DNA from: Marinoscillum sp965229915
Lineage (GTDB): Bacteria > Bacteroidota > Bacteroidia > Cytophagales > Cyclobacteriaceae
NCBI RefSeq assembly: GCF_965229915.1
Contig: NZ_CBDDJZ010000002.1
Location: 1 to 64,000 of the forward strand
Direction: 5' to 3'
Length of the DNA: 64,000 bases
Of the stretch, positions 53,948-62,013 are shown piece after piece. Every line of letters begins with the position of its first letter. Positions within the stretch are counted from its first letter, which is position 1. The translations under genes and the position numbers were made by a program. The notes beneath the pieces were generated by a model. It was not told where the DNA came from. It was given only the letters and a program-made list of their open reading frames with translations, and ran no database searches.

Positions 53948-54367
53948 TTATTTTCTATCGAGAATGGACATGGTGATTTTACTCAAGCAAATCAGCTGTC
54001 CTTGTTCGTCTTCTATTTTAATCTCCCATAGGTGGGTGCTTCGTCCAATATGAACGGGTCTAGCTGTTCCGGTTACCATTCCGTCTTTTTTGCCTTTGAT
54101 GTGGTTGGCCGAGATCTCCAGGCCAACTGCGAGTTTTCCCAAAGGAGTCACAATCACCCCTGCGGCGACACTACCCAGCGTTTCCGCCAATACCACTGAG
54201 GCTCCACCATGCAACAAACCAAATGGCTGCTTGGTTTTGTGAGAAACGGGCATTTCTGCTTTGATGTAATCTTTTCCCACTTCCGTAAACCGGATGTCTA
54301 CATACTCGACCATGCAGCCTTTGGAAAATTCGTTTAGCCCTTCTACGGTTACACCTTCTGGAATCAT
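53948..54367 (-). CDS. menI: Hotdog-fold thioesterase, probable DHNA-CoA thioesterase
   Basis: 139 aa. PaaI/YbgC-type hotdog enzyme: the KQPFGLLHGGASVVLAETLGSVAA segment carries the catalytic region of the 4HBT-like family. Position at the head of menI-menF-menD suggests it hydrolyses 1,4-dihydroxy-2-naphthoyl-CoA, but a general acyl-CoA role is not excluded. Confidence 0.8.
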   Translation of the reverse strand: MIPEGVTVEGLNEFSKGCMVEYVDIRFTEVGKDYIKAEMPVSHKTKQPFGLLHGGASVVLAETLGSVAAGVIVTPLGKLAVGLEISANHIKGKKDGMVTGTARPVHIGRSTHLWEIKIEDEQGQLICLSKITMSILDRK

Positions 54368-54588
54368 GCGTTTGATTTTGCCTTAAATCTAATTGATAGA
54401 CCCTAGATAATAGACTGAAGACTTTAGATTGTTAGAGGTTAGATGTGGTCATCTTCAAGATAACACAGCCCACCTTATGTTTAATCGTCATTCCCCGAAT
54501 TCTTTGGATGCTCATTTTCTACCAATGTAATTAATTCAGAATTTCAGGGGTGCCCGACGAGGAAGTGACGTTGTTGATGGATCATGTG

Positions 54589-54608
54589 ATGCCTGCCTGC
54601 GCAGGCAT
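54589..54608. repeat. Palindromic hairpin related to those of the GIY-YIG array
   Basis: ATGCCTGC and GCAGGCAT form an 8-bp stem around CTGC. The CTGCxxxxGCAG core resembles hairpins A and B at 29545-30560, suggesting the same repeat family. Confidence 0.6.
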
Positions 54609-54636
54609 GACATAAGCATAAATACTACAAACCCAT

Positions 54637-54644
54637 TAAGTTTG
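54637..54644 (+). promoter_or_regulatory. Candidate -7 element for the histidine phosphatase gene
   Basis: TAAGTTTG fits TAnnTTTG, 26 bp before the TTG start at 54670. No clear -33 element. Confidence 0.4.
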
Positions 54645-54669
54645 CCGACTGATTGAACGAGCAGAAGAT

Positions 54670-55287
54670 TTGAAGAAGTTTTACATCGTCCGACATGGCG
54701 AAACCGAATACAACAAAAAAGGAATGGTGCAGGGGAGCGGCATTGATGCGCCGCTCAACGAAACGGGTGAGCAGCAGGCGGAAGCCTTTTATCAAGCTTA
54801 CCAGCACATTCCTTTTGATAAGATTTATGTTTCTAACCTAATGCGCACCGAGCAGTCAGTGAAACGATTCATTGAGGATGGAGTTCCTTTTGAAGCCTTG
54901 CCTGACCTACGGGAGATCAGCTGGGGGATCCAGGAGGGAGTGGCCTTCACGCCAGAAACGTCAACGGTCTATCAGCAAACAGCTCAGCGCTGGTCGGAAG
55001 GAGATATCGAAGCTCGCATAGAGGGTGGCGAAACTCCACAAGAAGTAGCTGAGCGCCAGCAGCATGCTTTTGATTACATCCTGAGCAAACCCGATGAAGA
55101 GGAGCAAACCATTCTGGTCTGCATTCATGGCCGGGCCATCCGTATTTTGCTTTGCTGGATGCTGAACTACCCACTATCCATGATGGACAACTTTCCCCAC
55201 AAAAACCTGGGACTCTACATCGTCAATCGAACAGATGAACAATATGCGATAGAGGTGTTTAACGAGGTGGGGCATTTAATGGATTAG
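54670..55287 (+). CDS. Histidine phosphatase family protein (phosphoglycerate-mutase-like)
   Basis: 205 aa, TTG start (no ATG before the catalytic motif). RHG motif IVRHGETEYN (phospho-His), SNLMRTEQS (second Arg), acidic EISWGIQEG and the C-terminal CIHGRAIR His. Broad-specificity phosphatase or cofactor-dependent mutase-like; substrate unknown. Lies between repeat-rich flanks. Confidence 0.88.
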   Translation: MKKFYIVRHGETEYNKKGMVQGSGIDAPLNETGEQQAEAFYQAYQHIPFDKIYVSNLMRTEQSVKRFIEDGVPFEALPDLREISWGIQEGVAFTPETSTVYQQTAQRWSEGDIEARIEGGETPQEVAERQQHAFDYILSKPDEEEQTILVCIHGRAIRILLCWMLNYPLSMMDNFPHKNLGLYIVNRTDEQYAIEVFNEVGHLMD

Positions 55288-55705
55288 CAACTATCCAGAT
55301 TCCGTTGGAGATGACGCTCCTTTTTTAGAAGATTCCCCTAGAATCCACCAGATCTGCTTACATGTTTCCTTGTTTGCATACTGATTCTGGGGCGCCCGGC
55401 AAGGGGTCCCGACAAGGGGCGCCCGGCAAGGGGTGCCCGACAAGGGGTGCCCGACAAGGGGTGTTTCGGGGAATGAGCTGTGTTCGTCACTCCCTGAATC
55501 GCTTGAATTGTTTACCAAACATTTGATACATAATTTGCGATTCTAAGAGATTCTTTTCCGTTGGAGAAGACGCTTCTTTCCACAAAGATTCCCTTAGAAT
55601 TCCGCAGTGCACTCCTACAGGTTAATAGCTTTTGCACGAAATACAGGGAATGACGATTTCGATTATATGGCAGCCTCCCAGTCATTCTTACCTTACAATA
55701 AAAAC
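55288..55705. other. Repeat-rich region before the IS
   Basis: 418 bp without a credible gene. It holds two imperfect copies of a ~48-bp repeat (55300-55348 and 55556-55604, both beginning TTCCGTTGGAGA) on either side of the 14-bp tandem array at 55389-55463. Confidence 0.65.
55389..55463 (+). repeat. 14-bp GC-rich tandem repeat (minisatellite)
   Basis: Five units of GGGGYGCCCGRCAA (one 13-bp variant) followed by a partial unit GGGGTG. Much more GC-rich than its surroundings. A lone related unit is at 54547, upstream of the phosphatase gene, in the same orientation. Confidence 0.85.
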
Positions 55706-55770
55706 TGACCCGTCCTAAAATAAGTTTACAAGTTAAAAGATACGTCCTATTATTTATTTACAATTTTTGG

Positions 55771-56709
55771 TTAATCCGATTCTAGGTTTACAGTTGTTGA
55801 ATTCGGATAATAATTCTTCCATATTCTGGATACTTTCAAAGAATCCGAATTATGTACCTGAGAAGGTTTCTTATTTGAAATACTCATGTGAGGCCTCTGC
55901 TCATTATACAGCCGTACAACTTCTTCAAGTAGCTGTTGTGCTTCTTTCAAATTGTTAACCTCATAGCACTCGAGGTATTCATTTTTAATAATACCATTTA
56001 CACGTTCAGCAACAGCATTTTCCAAAGGGTCACTGTTTTCGGTCATGCTGATCTGAATAACATTATCCTGCAATAGCTTTACATACTCACTACTGCAATA
56101 TTGTATTCCTCTGTCAGAGTGATGGATAAGGTTTTCTGCAGGATTCTTTAGCGATGTTATAGCCATTTCAAGAGCCTTAATGGAGGCAATAGCTTCTAAT
56201 GTTTCTGAGACAGAATAACCCACTATTTTATGGGAATACGCATCTGTAATAAAGCTGATGTATAAATATCCATTAAGCATTTTCCAATAGGTGATGTCGC
56301 TGACCCACAATTGATTAGAAGATGTTGGAACAAACTCCTTTATCAGGTTTGGATATTTTTTCAACCAATGAGATGAGTTTGTAGTATAAACCCTTCTTTT
56401 TCTTTTTTTGACTAGCAAATTATTGTCAGCTAAAAGATTAAAAAGAGCATCTCTACCCATTATTTGATGATCAAGCATGAACGGATCAAGTAATTCATAC
56501 AATTTTCTAGTACCCATACGTGGATGGCTTTGACGAATATTTTTCACTTCATTAATAATCAAATGATGTTCAAACGTTGTTTCTTCAACATTCCAGTAAT
56601 GTTGGTAATATGATTGTCTGGTAATACCAAATAATAGGCATAAACGTCCCAGGGCAACTCGTTGATGCCTTTCCTTTAAGGTGGTTATTACTTGGTATCG
56701 GACTTTTTT
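55771..56709 (-). CDS. IS3-family transposase, orfB (made by -1 frameshift from orfA)
   Basis: Open in the -1 frame relative to orfA from the slippery site at 56709 through to the stop at 55771. No ATG starts it: the conserved IS3 OrfB N-terminus (ALGRLCLLFGITRQSYYQHY) lies upstream of ATT 56562. DDE residues: Asp in VSDITYWK, Asp in HHSDRGIQY, and Glu in NAVAERVNG. All catalytic residues are present, so it looks functional. Confidence 0.92.
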   Translation of the reverse strand, partial: KKVRYQVITTLKERHQRVALGRLCLLFGITRQSYYQHYWNVEETTFEHHLIINEVKNIRQSHPRMGTRKLYELLDPFMLDHQIMGRDALFNLLADNNLLVKKRKRRVYTTNSSHWLKKYPNLIKEFVPTSSNQLWVSDITYWKMLNGYLYISFITDAYSHKIVGYSVSETLEAIASIKALEMAITSLKNPAENLIHHSDRGIQYCSSEYVKLLQDNVIQISMTENSDPLENAVAERVNGIIKNEYLECYEVNNLKEAQQLLEEVVRLYNEQRPHMSISNKKPSQVHNSDSLKVSRIWKNYYPNSTTVNLESD

Positions 56710-57095
56710 CGAATAGGTATTTTTAGCTCTTTTTCAGCAATGTCAATCATCAACTCATAGCCCTCTACTTTGAGCTGAGCTACTTCCAATTGCTTCTCTA
56801 GTTCCTTGATCTTCTTTTGAAGCTCTACCGGGTCTTTATCGTTTTCTGGTTTATCCAATATTGTAAACTGCTGTCGAGGTGAAGATACCAACTTCGTTTG
56901 TTTTAACTTAGGATCTCCCTGGATATAACCTAGTTTCCGCATCCAATTGAGGAGCTGACCGTGCTCTTCTGTCTGTCCAGTATATTTTTTCCAAAGCTCA
57001 ATTTTGGAATAGCAGCCTGACAGATACTCCTTGATCATCTCTTCACGTTCAGCCCAGCTAATCGAGCCACCTGTCCTAATATTAGTTTTGTCCAT
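56688..57095 (-). CDS. IS3-family transposase, orfA
   Basis: 135 aa. N-terminal helix-turn-helix region (WAEREEMIKEYLSGCYSKIEL) for end binding and a C-terminal leucine-zipper-like coiled coil (LQKKIKELEKQLEVAQLKVE). It ends RKKSDTK; the AAAAAAG within RKK codons is the frameshift signal into orfB. Confidence 0.9.
   Translation of the reverse strand: MDKTNIRTGGSISWAEREEMIKEYLSGCYSKIELWKKYTGQTEEHGQLLNWMRKLGYIQGDPKLKQTKLVSSPRQQFTILDKPENDKDPVELQKKIKELEKQLEVAQLKVEGYELMIDIAEKELKIPIRKKSDTK
56703..56709 (-). promoter_or_regulatory. Programmed -1 frameshift heptamer A AAA AAG
   Basis: On the minus strand CGA AAA AAG in the orfA frame becomes AAA AAA GTC in the orfB frame. The heptamer is the standard IS3-family slippery sequence, and the two frames stand in exactly the -1 relation. 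Confidence 0.85.
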
Positions 57096-57358
57096 TTTTT
57101 AGTTTACATTTTGTGTAAACTCATTTCAGGACAAGTCAGTTGGCAGCTCTGGTATCAGGGAGGGTTGGATAGAAGAAAACCTTTAATTAACTCATCCATC
57201 TTCCTTTAATCCTATTCAGCCTTATTATCCTACTAAACGGAGCTACCCACTTTTAGGGATTTTGATCCCAACTACTGGTTTTGATTGGGAGAGGAGTGGA
57301 AAAGTGGTATTTTGGAGGGGTAGAAGTGTTTGTTTACAACATCCCAATTGCTGAGATA

Positions 57359-58687
57359 ATGAAAAAGAAACTAAAGAAATTAATTGGCATTAATGAAGAG
57401 GAATTCAAAAGCTATATCGAAGATGGAGAGATAAAGCTTAGAAAAGCTCGCTTAATTCCTCTTATTAAGATTGGAGATGAAATGGCTTTGACTTCAATCT
57501 TCTTGTCTGCTCTTAAATATGTTGATGAATATAGGGCAAGCTTCTTTTCTGATATCAAGCTTAGCAAAGCAGGTAAAGCTAAATTTTACACAGAAATCTG
57601 TTTCCCTAATATCTCAAAAGAGCGATTTGATGGATTGGTAATCATTATTAGTGCAGGTAGAATCAAGGATGCTGCATTTTTCGAAATGAAGAATAAGAAT
57701 AATGAGATCGACTCCAAGCAAATAGAGTCTTACATGAACTTGATCAAGGGAATTGGTGTGGATAAAATGATAACCGTTTCAAATCAATTTGCTCCAAATC
57801 AATCTCAATTACCATATCAAATAAAGAAATCTTCTAGCATAAATAACTATCATTTCTCTTGGACTTATTTGCTTACAATAGCTCATTTATTGCTTTTCAA
57901 AAATGAAACTAATATTGAGGATGATGACCAAGTGAATATTATGAAGGAAGTCTTAGCCTACTTGGAACATAAGGATTCAGGAGTTACAGACTTCAATAAA
58001 ATGAAACCAGGTTGGAAAGCAGTGTCAGAGAAAGTCTTATCAAGAAGCCCATTAAACCAAAATGATGAAAGTGTTATTGAGGCTGTTGAAAGCTGGGTAC
58101 AGGAGGAAAAGGATATGGGTTTGATGCTAAGCAGAGAGCTAGGTGTAATGGTGAAGTTGGGAAGAGATTCTAAATCCTACAAGATAGACACTGACATAAA
58201 AAAGTTGATTAAGAGTCATCACCTTCAATCGACATTAAAGGTCGTAGGCTCTGTTTCAGAGATATCCATTCAGGCAGATTTTATAACAAGAACCGTTTCA
58301 ATGTCTGTTGATGTTGACGCACCGCTGGATAAAGGCATGAAAGGTCGCTTGGGATGGATGCTAAGACAAATTGAAAAGAGCAAGGCAAGATATCCTGAGG
58401 AGTTCTCTAAAATCGAAAATGAGATTTTCATTGATGTAATTGTTAAATACTCTCGTAGCAATGTTCGTCATGGATTAAAGGTCTTTGAAAAGTTCTATGA
58501 AATCGATAAAGCTTCAGATATTACACAGTTCAAGGTCGTAATGATTAGAGATTTTGGAAGAACATTTGAAAGTGTTAGAAAATTCGTGGAAGTTTTAGAG
58601 TCTATGCTTTTAGAGTATTATATGCTTGTTGTTCAAAATTTGTCCAATTGGGATAGACCTGCCCCAAAACTTCAAGAGAAAGCCTAA
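57359..58687 (+). CDS. Unrecognised protein with PD-(D/E)XK-nuclease-like signature
   Basis: 442 aa from ATG 57359 (MKKKLKKLIG); TTG 57281 is an alternative. No signal peptide or TM. Residues 90-125 read RFDGLVII...AAFFEMKNK...SKQIESY: Asp91, Glu109-x-Lys111 and Gln121 in the order and spacing of the PD-(D/E)XK nuclease core, each after a hydrophobic strand. The C-terminal half (about 290-442) is alpha/beta with no match I know. It is more AT-rich than its neighbours and stands alone between an IS3 element and the NHEJ locus. A defence nuclease is plausible but unproven. Confidence 0.6.
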   Translation: MKKKLKKLIGINEEEFKSYIEDGEIKLRKARLIPLIKIGDEMALTSIFLSALKYVDEYRASFFSDIKLSKAGKAKFYTEICFPNISKERFDGLVIIISAGRIKDAAFFEMKNKNNEIDSKQIESYMNLIKGIGVDKMITVSNQFAPNQSQLPYQIKKSSSINNYHFSWTYLLTIAHLLLFKNETNIEDDDQVNIMKEVLAYLEHKDSGVTDFNKMKPGWKAVSEKVLSRSPLNQNDESVIEAVESWVQEEKDMGLMLSRELGVMVKLGRDSKSYKIDTDIKKLIKSHHLQSTLKVVGSVSEISIQADFITRTVSMSVDVDAPLDKGMKGRLGWMLRQIEKSKARYPEEFSKIENEIFIDVIVKYSRSNVRHGLKVFEKFYEIDKASDITQFKVVMIRDFGRTFESVRKFVEVLESMLLEYYMLVVQNLSNWDRPAPKLQEKA

Positions 58688-58725
58688 CTATTTCATCTCA
58701 CATCCAAACTTCGTATATTCATCCT

Positions 58726-59607
58726 ATGAAATTCGGAGCTCCTGAAAACCTCGACGATCTGGACAGTCTGGATCTCAGCTTGCCACCAGATCACCCAGAT
58801 AATGCCAGTGTGCTTTCTGGTTCGTCTAACCCTCAAATCTTTGTGGGCTGCAGTGTCTGGGGAGAAGATGCCTGGGTAGGTGACCTGTATCCGGAGGGCA
58901 CTAAAAAGAAAGATTACCTCACGGAGTACATCAGACGGATGAGCTGTATTGAGCTCAATAGCACCTTTTACAATGTCAAGAAAGCCAACATGCAGTCGTG
59001 GGCAGAGGCTGCCAAAGGGCATGAGTTTAAGTTCTGTCCGAAGTTTAACCGCCGCATCAGCCACATCAAGCGACTAAAGGACGAAATTTTTGATATTACT
59101 GACTACTTCGTAGAAATGTGTCAAAACTTTGGGGACAATCTGGGCATGACCTTTCTGCAGATGCCGGAAAACTTCATGCCGAAGTGGTTTGACCGACTAA
59201 AAGAATTTCTGGAGCACCTGCCCAACGACTTTCCGGTGGCAGTGGAGCTGCGTCATCAGGACTGGTACGAAGGAGCGGTGTTCGATGAGTTGTTTGATTT
59301 ACTGAAAGCAACGAACAAAACAGCCGTCATCACCGATACGGCCCTGAAACGGGAAATCATTCACCAGCGATTCTCCAATGACAAGGTGTTTGTCCGCTTT
59401 GCGGCTTACGAGCAGCATCCGACCAATCTGAAACGCATGGACGAGTGGTCAACACGAATAGGTGAGTGGGTCAGGCAAGGAGTGAATGAAGTCTACTTTT
59501 TCAGCAAACAGGACGATGAGACCTTTGCTCCACGCCAGGCGGAGTACATGATCGGTCAGCTCAAGAAAACAACCGGATTGCCGTTGGTATCTCCTTACTC
59601 GGTGTAG
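58726..59607 (+). CDS. DUF72 family protein
   Basis: 293 aa. TIM-barrel DUF72 signatures: IFVGCSVWGEDAWVGDLYP, ELNSTFYN, KFCPKFNRRISH, FLQMPENF, VAVELRHQDWY and VRFAAYEQ. Family function unknown; members are sometimes located near DNA-repair genes. It ends 3 bp before ligD on the same strand. Confidence 0.9.
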   Translation: MKFGAPENLDDLDSLDLSLPPDHPDNASVLSGSSNPQIFVGCSVWGEDAWVGDLYPEGTKKKDYLTEYIRRMSCIELNSTFYNVKKANMQSWAEAAKGHEFKFCPKFNRRISHIKRLKDEIFDITDYFVEMCQNFGDNLGMTFLQMPENFMPKWFDRLKEFLEHLPNDFPVAVELRHQDWYEGAVFDELFDLLKATNKTAVITDTALKREIIHQRFSNDKVFVRFAAYEQHPTNLKRMDEWSTRIGEWVRQGVNEVYFFSKQDDETFAPRQAEYMIGQLKKTTGLPLVSPYSV

Positions 59608-59610
59608 TTC

Positions 59611-61923
59611 ATGCCCAAACAAAAAGTGCATGTAGAGGTCGGGAAGCGGAAGTTGGAACTGTCCAATTTGGAGAAGGTCTTGTATCCGGATGATGGAGTG
59701 CTCAAAGCACAGATCATCGAATACTACCTGACGCTGGCTCCAACCATTCTCAGGCATATCAAAGGACGTCCATTATCGTTAGTTCGGTTTCCGGATGGCA
59801 TCTATGGCGAACAGTTTTTCCAAAAGAACCGACCCGACTGGACCCCTGACTGGATTGATTACATCCGTCTGGGAAAAGAACGCAAGAAGGAATACATCGT
59901 AGCGAAAGAAGAGGCTACGTTGGTGTGGTTGGCCAATCTGGCCTGTCTGGAGATTCATCAAATACACAGCTTTAGCGAATATGCCGATAGACCGGATTAC
60001 ATCGTCTACGACCTGGATCCTCCAGAGGGTAAGGATGATTTTGAAGAGGTGAAGGATTTGGCTTTTAAGCTCAAGGAAGAACTGGAAAGCTATGACTATC
60101 ATGTATTTGTGAAAACAACAGGGGGTAAGGGGCTGCATTTGATTACACCGCTAGAGACCAATTACACGTTTGATGAATGCTTTGATACGGCAAAGAAGAT
60201 TGCTGATAAGTTCATCAAAAAGTACAAAAACACCACACTCCATCTCAACAAGGAAGCCCGTAAGGGACGGGTGCTCATTGACATCTTTCGCAATAAGTCG
60301 TCTCAAACCATTGTCAGTCCCTACAGCATGCGTGGACGTGCAGGTGCTCCGATTTCTACACCCATCAGCTGGGATGATCTTGAAAAGGTCCAGTCTCCAA
60401 AAGAGTTTACCATTGATTATGTGAAACAAAAGGTACTGGACGAAGGTGATCCCTGGGAAGCTATTCGCAGTTGGGCAGTGCCTTTGCATACCGATACGGC
60501 CAGGCGATCACAGTATCGCGAGTTACCGGAAAACAAGCGACATAAAAGTCCGGAGCAGCTAGCTGAATATGAAAAGAAGCGTGATTTCAATAAAACGCCC
60601 GAACCCTATGTGCCGGAGGATGATGGTCGGGGAAATCGCTTCGTCATTCAGCGACACCATGCCAGTCACCTTCACTATGACCTGCGGCTGGAACAAGATG
60701 GGGTCTTAAAATCCTGGGCGGTTCCACGTGGCATGCCCCCACAGCCTGGTGTGAAGCGGCTGGCAGTCCAAACGGAGGATCACCCCTTGGAATACCTGGC
60801 TTTCGAAGCAGAAATTCCGAAAGGACAGTATGGCGGTGGCATGATGTGGATTTATGCAGCCGGTAGATATGAGATCACCAAAACCAAAAAGAACGGGTTC
60901 TATTTCCGCTTATCTGGTCCATTGATCAATGCCGAATACCGCATGCATTTGATGAAAGACAAAGAGTGGCTGCTGGAACGCGTGGATGCACCACAGATCA
61001 ACATGCTGGAGCAGGAAGTGCAACCGATGATGGCTGAGGCTTTAAAGAAGCCACCAAAAGGCGATTATCGCTATGAAGTCAAGTGGGATGGTATTCGGGT
61101 GATGATTACGCTCAATGAAGGCGAGTTGACCATTAGAAGCCGGAACATGAACATCATTACCGATCAGTTCCCGGAGCTGAACATACCAGAAGAAGCCTTT
61201 CGGGTCAATAATGGCGTGTTTGATGGGGAGATTGTGTGCCTAGATGCTGAGGGAAAGGCCGATTTTAAAAAGGTGATCAAACGGCTGATGACTAAAAAGC
61301 AAATGGAGATTGATTATCTGGTAAAAAAGAATCCAGCCTATTGTTATCTCTTTGATGTGCCGTATCTGGATGGTAGATCGCTTGTTAATGATCCGTGGTT
61401 GAGAAGGCGGGAATGGTTGAAAGACTCTTTTCGGAAGAACACACCTTACAGATTGAGTGAAGATATAAAAGATGGCGAGGCACTTTTTGCTGCCACTCGT
61501 CAAATGGGCGTGGAAGGAATCATGGCCAAAGACCCATTGGGGAAATACTACCCTGGCAAGCGCTCAGATGTGTGGTATAAGATCAAGGTGAAGAACTATG
61601 TGGATGCCTGGATCGTTGGGTATACAGAAGGCAATGGAGATCGTCAGCCCTTTTTTGGATCGCTACATATTGTGGAGAAGCAAGACGATCAATTGGTTTA
61701 TCGAGGAAAGGTAGGGACAGGGTTTACAGACAAACTCATGAAGGAGTTGACCAACGAAATGCAGGAGCGAGTAGGAGAGGTTCAGCCGATCGAGGAAAAC
61801 ATCAAGGAGCCGAGTTTCTGGTTAGCCGAATTCATTCCTTGTGAGATTGAATATAGCGAGCTAACAAAAGACGGAAATTACCGTGATCCGGTCTTCAAAA
61901 AAGCACGGTTTGATTTACTATAA
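59611..61923 (+). CDS. ligD: DNA ligase D, domain order POL-PE-LIG
   Basis: 770 aa. N-terminal primase-polymerase domain (about 5-290) with metal Asp134/Asp136 in YDLDPP; phosphoesterase domain (about 343-455) with RHHASHLHYDLRLEQDG (His349, His350); C-terminal ATP-dependent ligase with nucleotidyl Lys491 in YEVKWDGIRV and the OB domain. It fills in and seals broken ends with Ku. The POL-PE-LIG order is that of mycobacterial LigD and differs from the PE-LIG-POL order of P. aeruginosa LigD. Confidence 0.95.
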   Translation: MPKQKVHVEVGKRKLELSNLEKVLYPDDGVLKAQIIEYYLTLAPTILRHIKGRPLSLVRFPDGIYGEQFFQKNRPDWTPDWIDYIRLGKERKKEYIVAKEEATLVWLANLACLEIHQIHSFSEYADRPDYIVYDLDPPEGKDDFEEVKDLAFKLKEELESYDYHVFVKTTGGKGLHLITPLETNYTFDECFDTAKKIADKFIKKYKNTTLHLNKEARKGRVLIDIFRNKSSQTIVSPYSMRGRAGAPISTPISWDDLEKVQSPKEFTIDYVKQKVLDEGDPWEAIRSWAVPLHTDTARRSQYRELPENKRHKSPEQLAEYEKKRDFNKTPEPYVPEDDGRGNRFVIQRHHASHLHYDLRLEQDGVLKSWAVPRGMPPQPGVKRLAVQTEDHPLEYLAFEAEIPKGQYGGGMMWIYAAGRYEITKTKKNGFYFRLSGPLINAEYRMHLMKDKEWLLERVDAPQINMLEQEVQPMMAEALKKPPKGDYRYEVKWDGIRVMITLNEGELTIRSRNMNIITDQFPELNIPEEAFRVNNGVFDGEIVCLDAEGKADFKKVIKRLMTKKQMEIDYLVKKNPAYCYLFDVPYLDGRSLVNDPWLRRREWLKDSFRKNTPYRLSEDIKDGEALFAATRQMGVEGIMAKDPLGKYYPGKRSDVWYKIKVKNYVDAWIVGYTEGNGDRQPFFGSLHIVEKQDDQLVYRGKVGTGFTDKLMKELTNEMQERVGEVQPIEENIKEPSFWLAEFIPCEIEYSELTKDGNYRDPVFKKARFDLL

Positions 61924-62002
61924 TCAACTGTTATACAATAATTTAAGTCTACTTACTTGTAGTTATAGTTGATTATTGATTAACTTTCTCGACGAAAGTT
62001 AA
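61921..62002. promoter_or_regulatory. Inverted repeats upstream of ku
   Basis: TTAACTTTC-TCGAC-GAAAGTTAA (61980-62002) is a perfect 9-bp stem, 11 bp before the ku ATG. TAATCAACT (61921-61929) and AGTTGATTA (61967-61975) form a wider inverted repeat. There is no T run after either hairpin, so they look more like operators or an mRNA structure near the ribosome site than a terminator. Confidence 0.5.
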
Positions 62003-62013
62003 CGAGAGAAGCT

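Larger units (their letters stand above)
54368..54669. other. Repeat-bearing intergenic region
   Basis: About 300 bp, no gene. Contains a hairpin at 54589-54608, a single copy of the 14-bp unit GGGGTGCCCGACGA at 54547 that recurs as a tandem array beyond the next gene, and TCATTCCCCGAA at 54490, the inverse of TTCGGGGAATGA at 55464. Confidence 0.6.
55706..57138 (-). mobile_element. Complete IS3-family insertion sequence
   Basis: 1433 bp. Terminal inverted repeats TGACCCGTCCTAAAATAAGT (55706 on) and, on the minus strand from 57138, TGACTTGTCCTGAAATGAGT, matching at 21 of 25 positions and ending in the usual TG. Two overlapping reading frames encode the transposase. The flanks (AAAC and GTTG) show no target-site duplication. 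GTTTACA and TGTAAAC at 57102-57120 form a palindrome upstream of orfA. Confidence 0.9.

Noticed and set aside
55291..55518. 75-aa minus-strand ORF with GAPLVGTPCRAP-like repeats
   Set aside because: It is translation of the 14-bp tandem array and has no start context or homology.
55771..56562. Independent orfB gene starting at 56562
   Set aside because: ATT 56562 is inside the conserved OrfB sequence; the frame is open back to the slippery site, so it is made by frameshifting.
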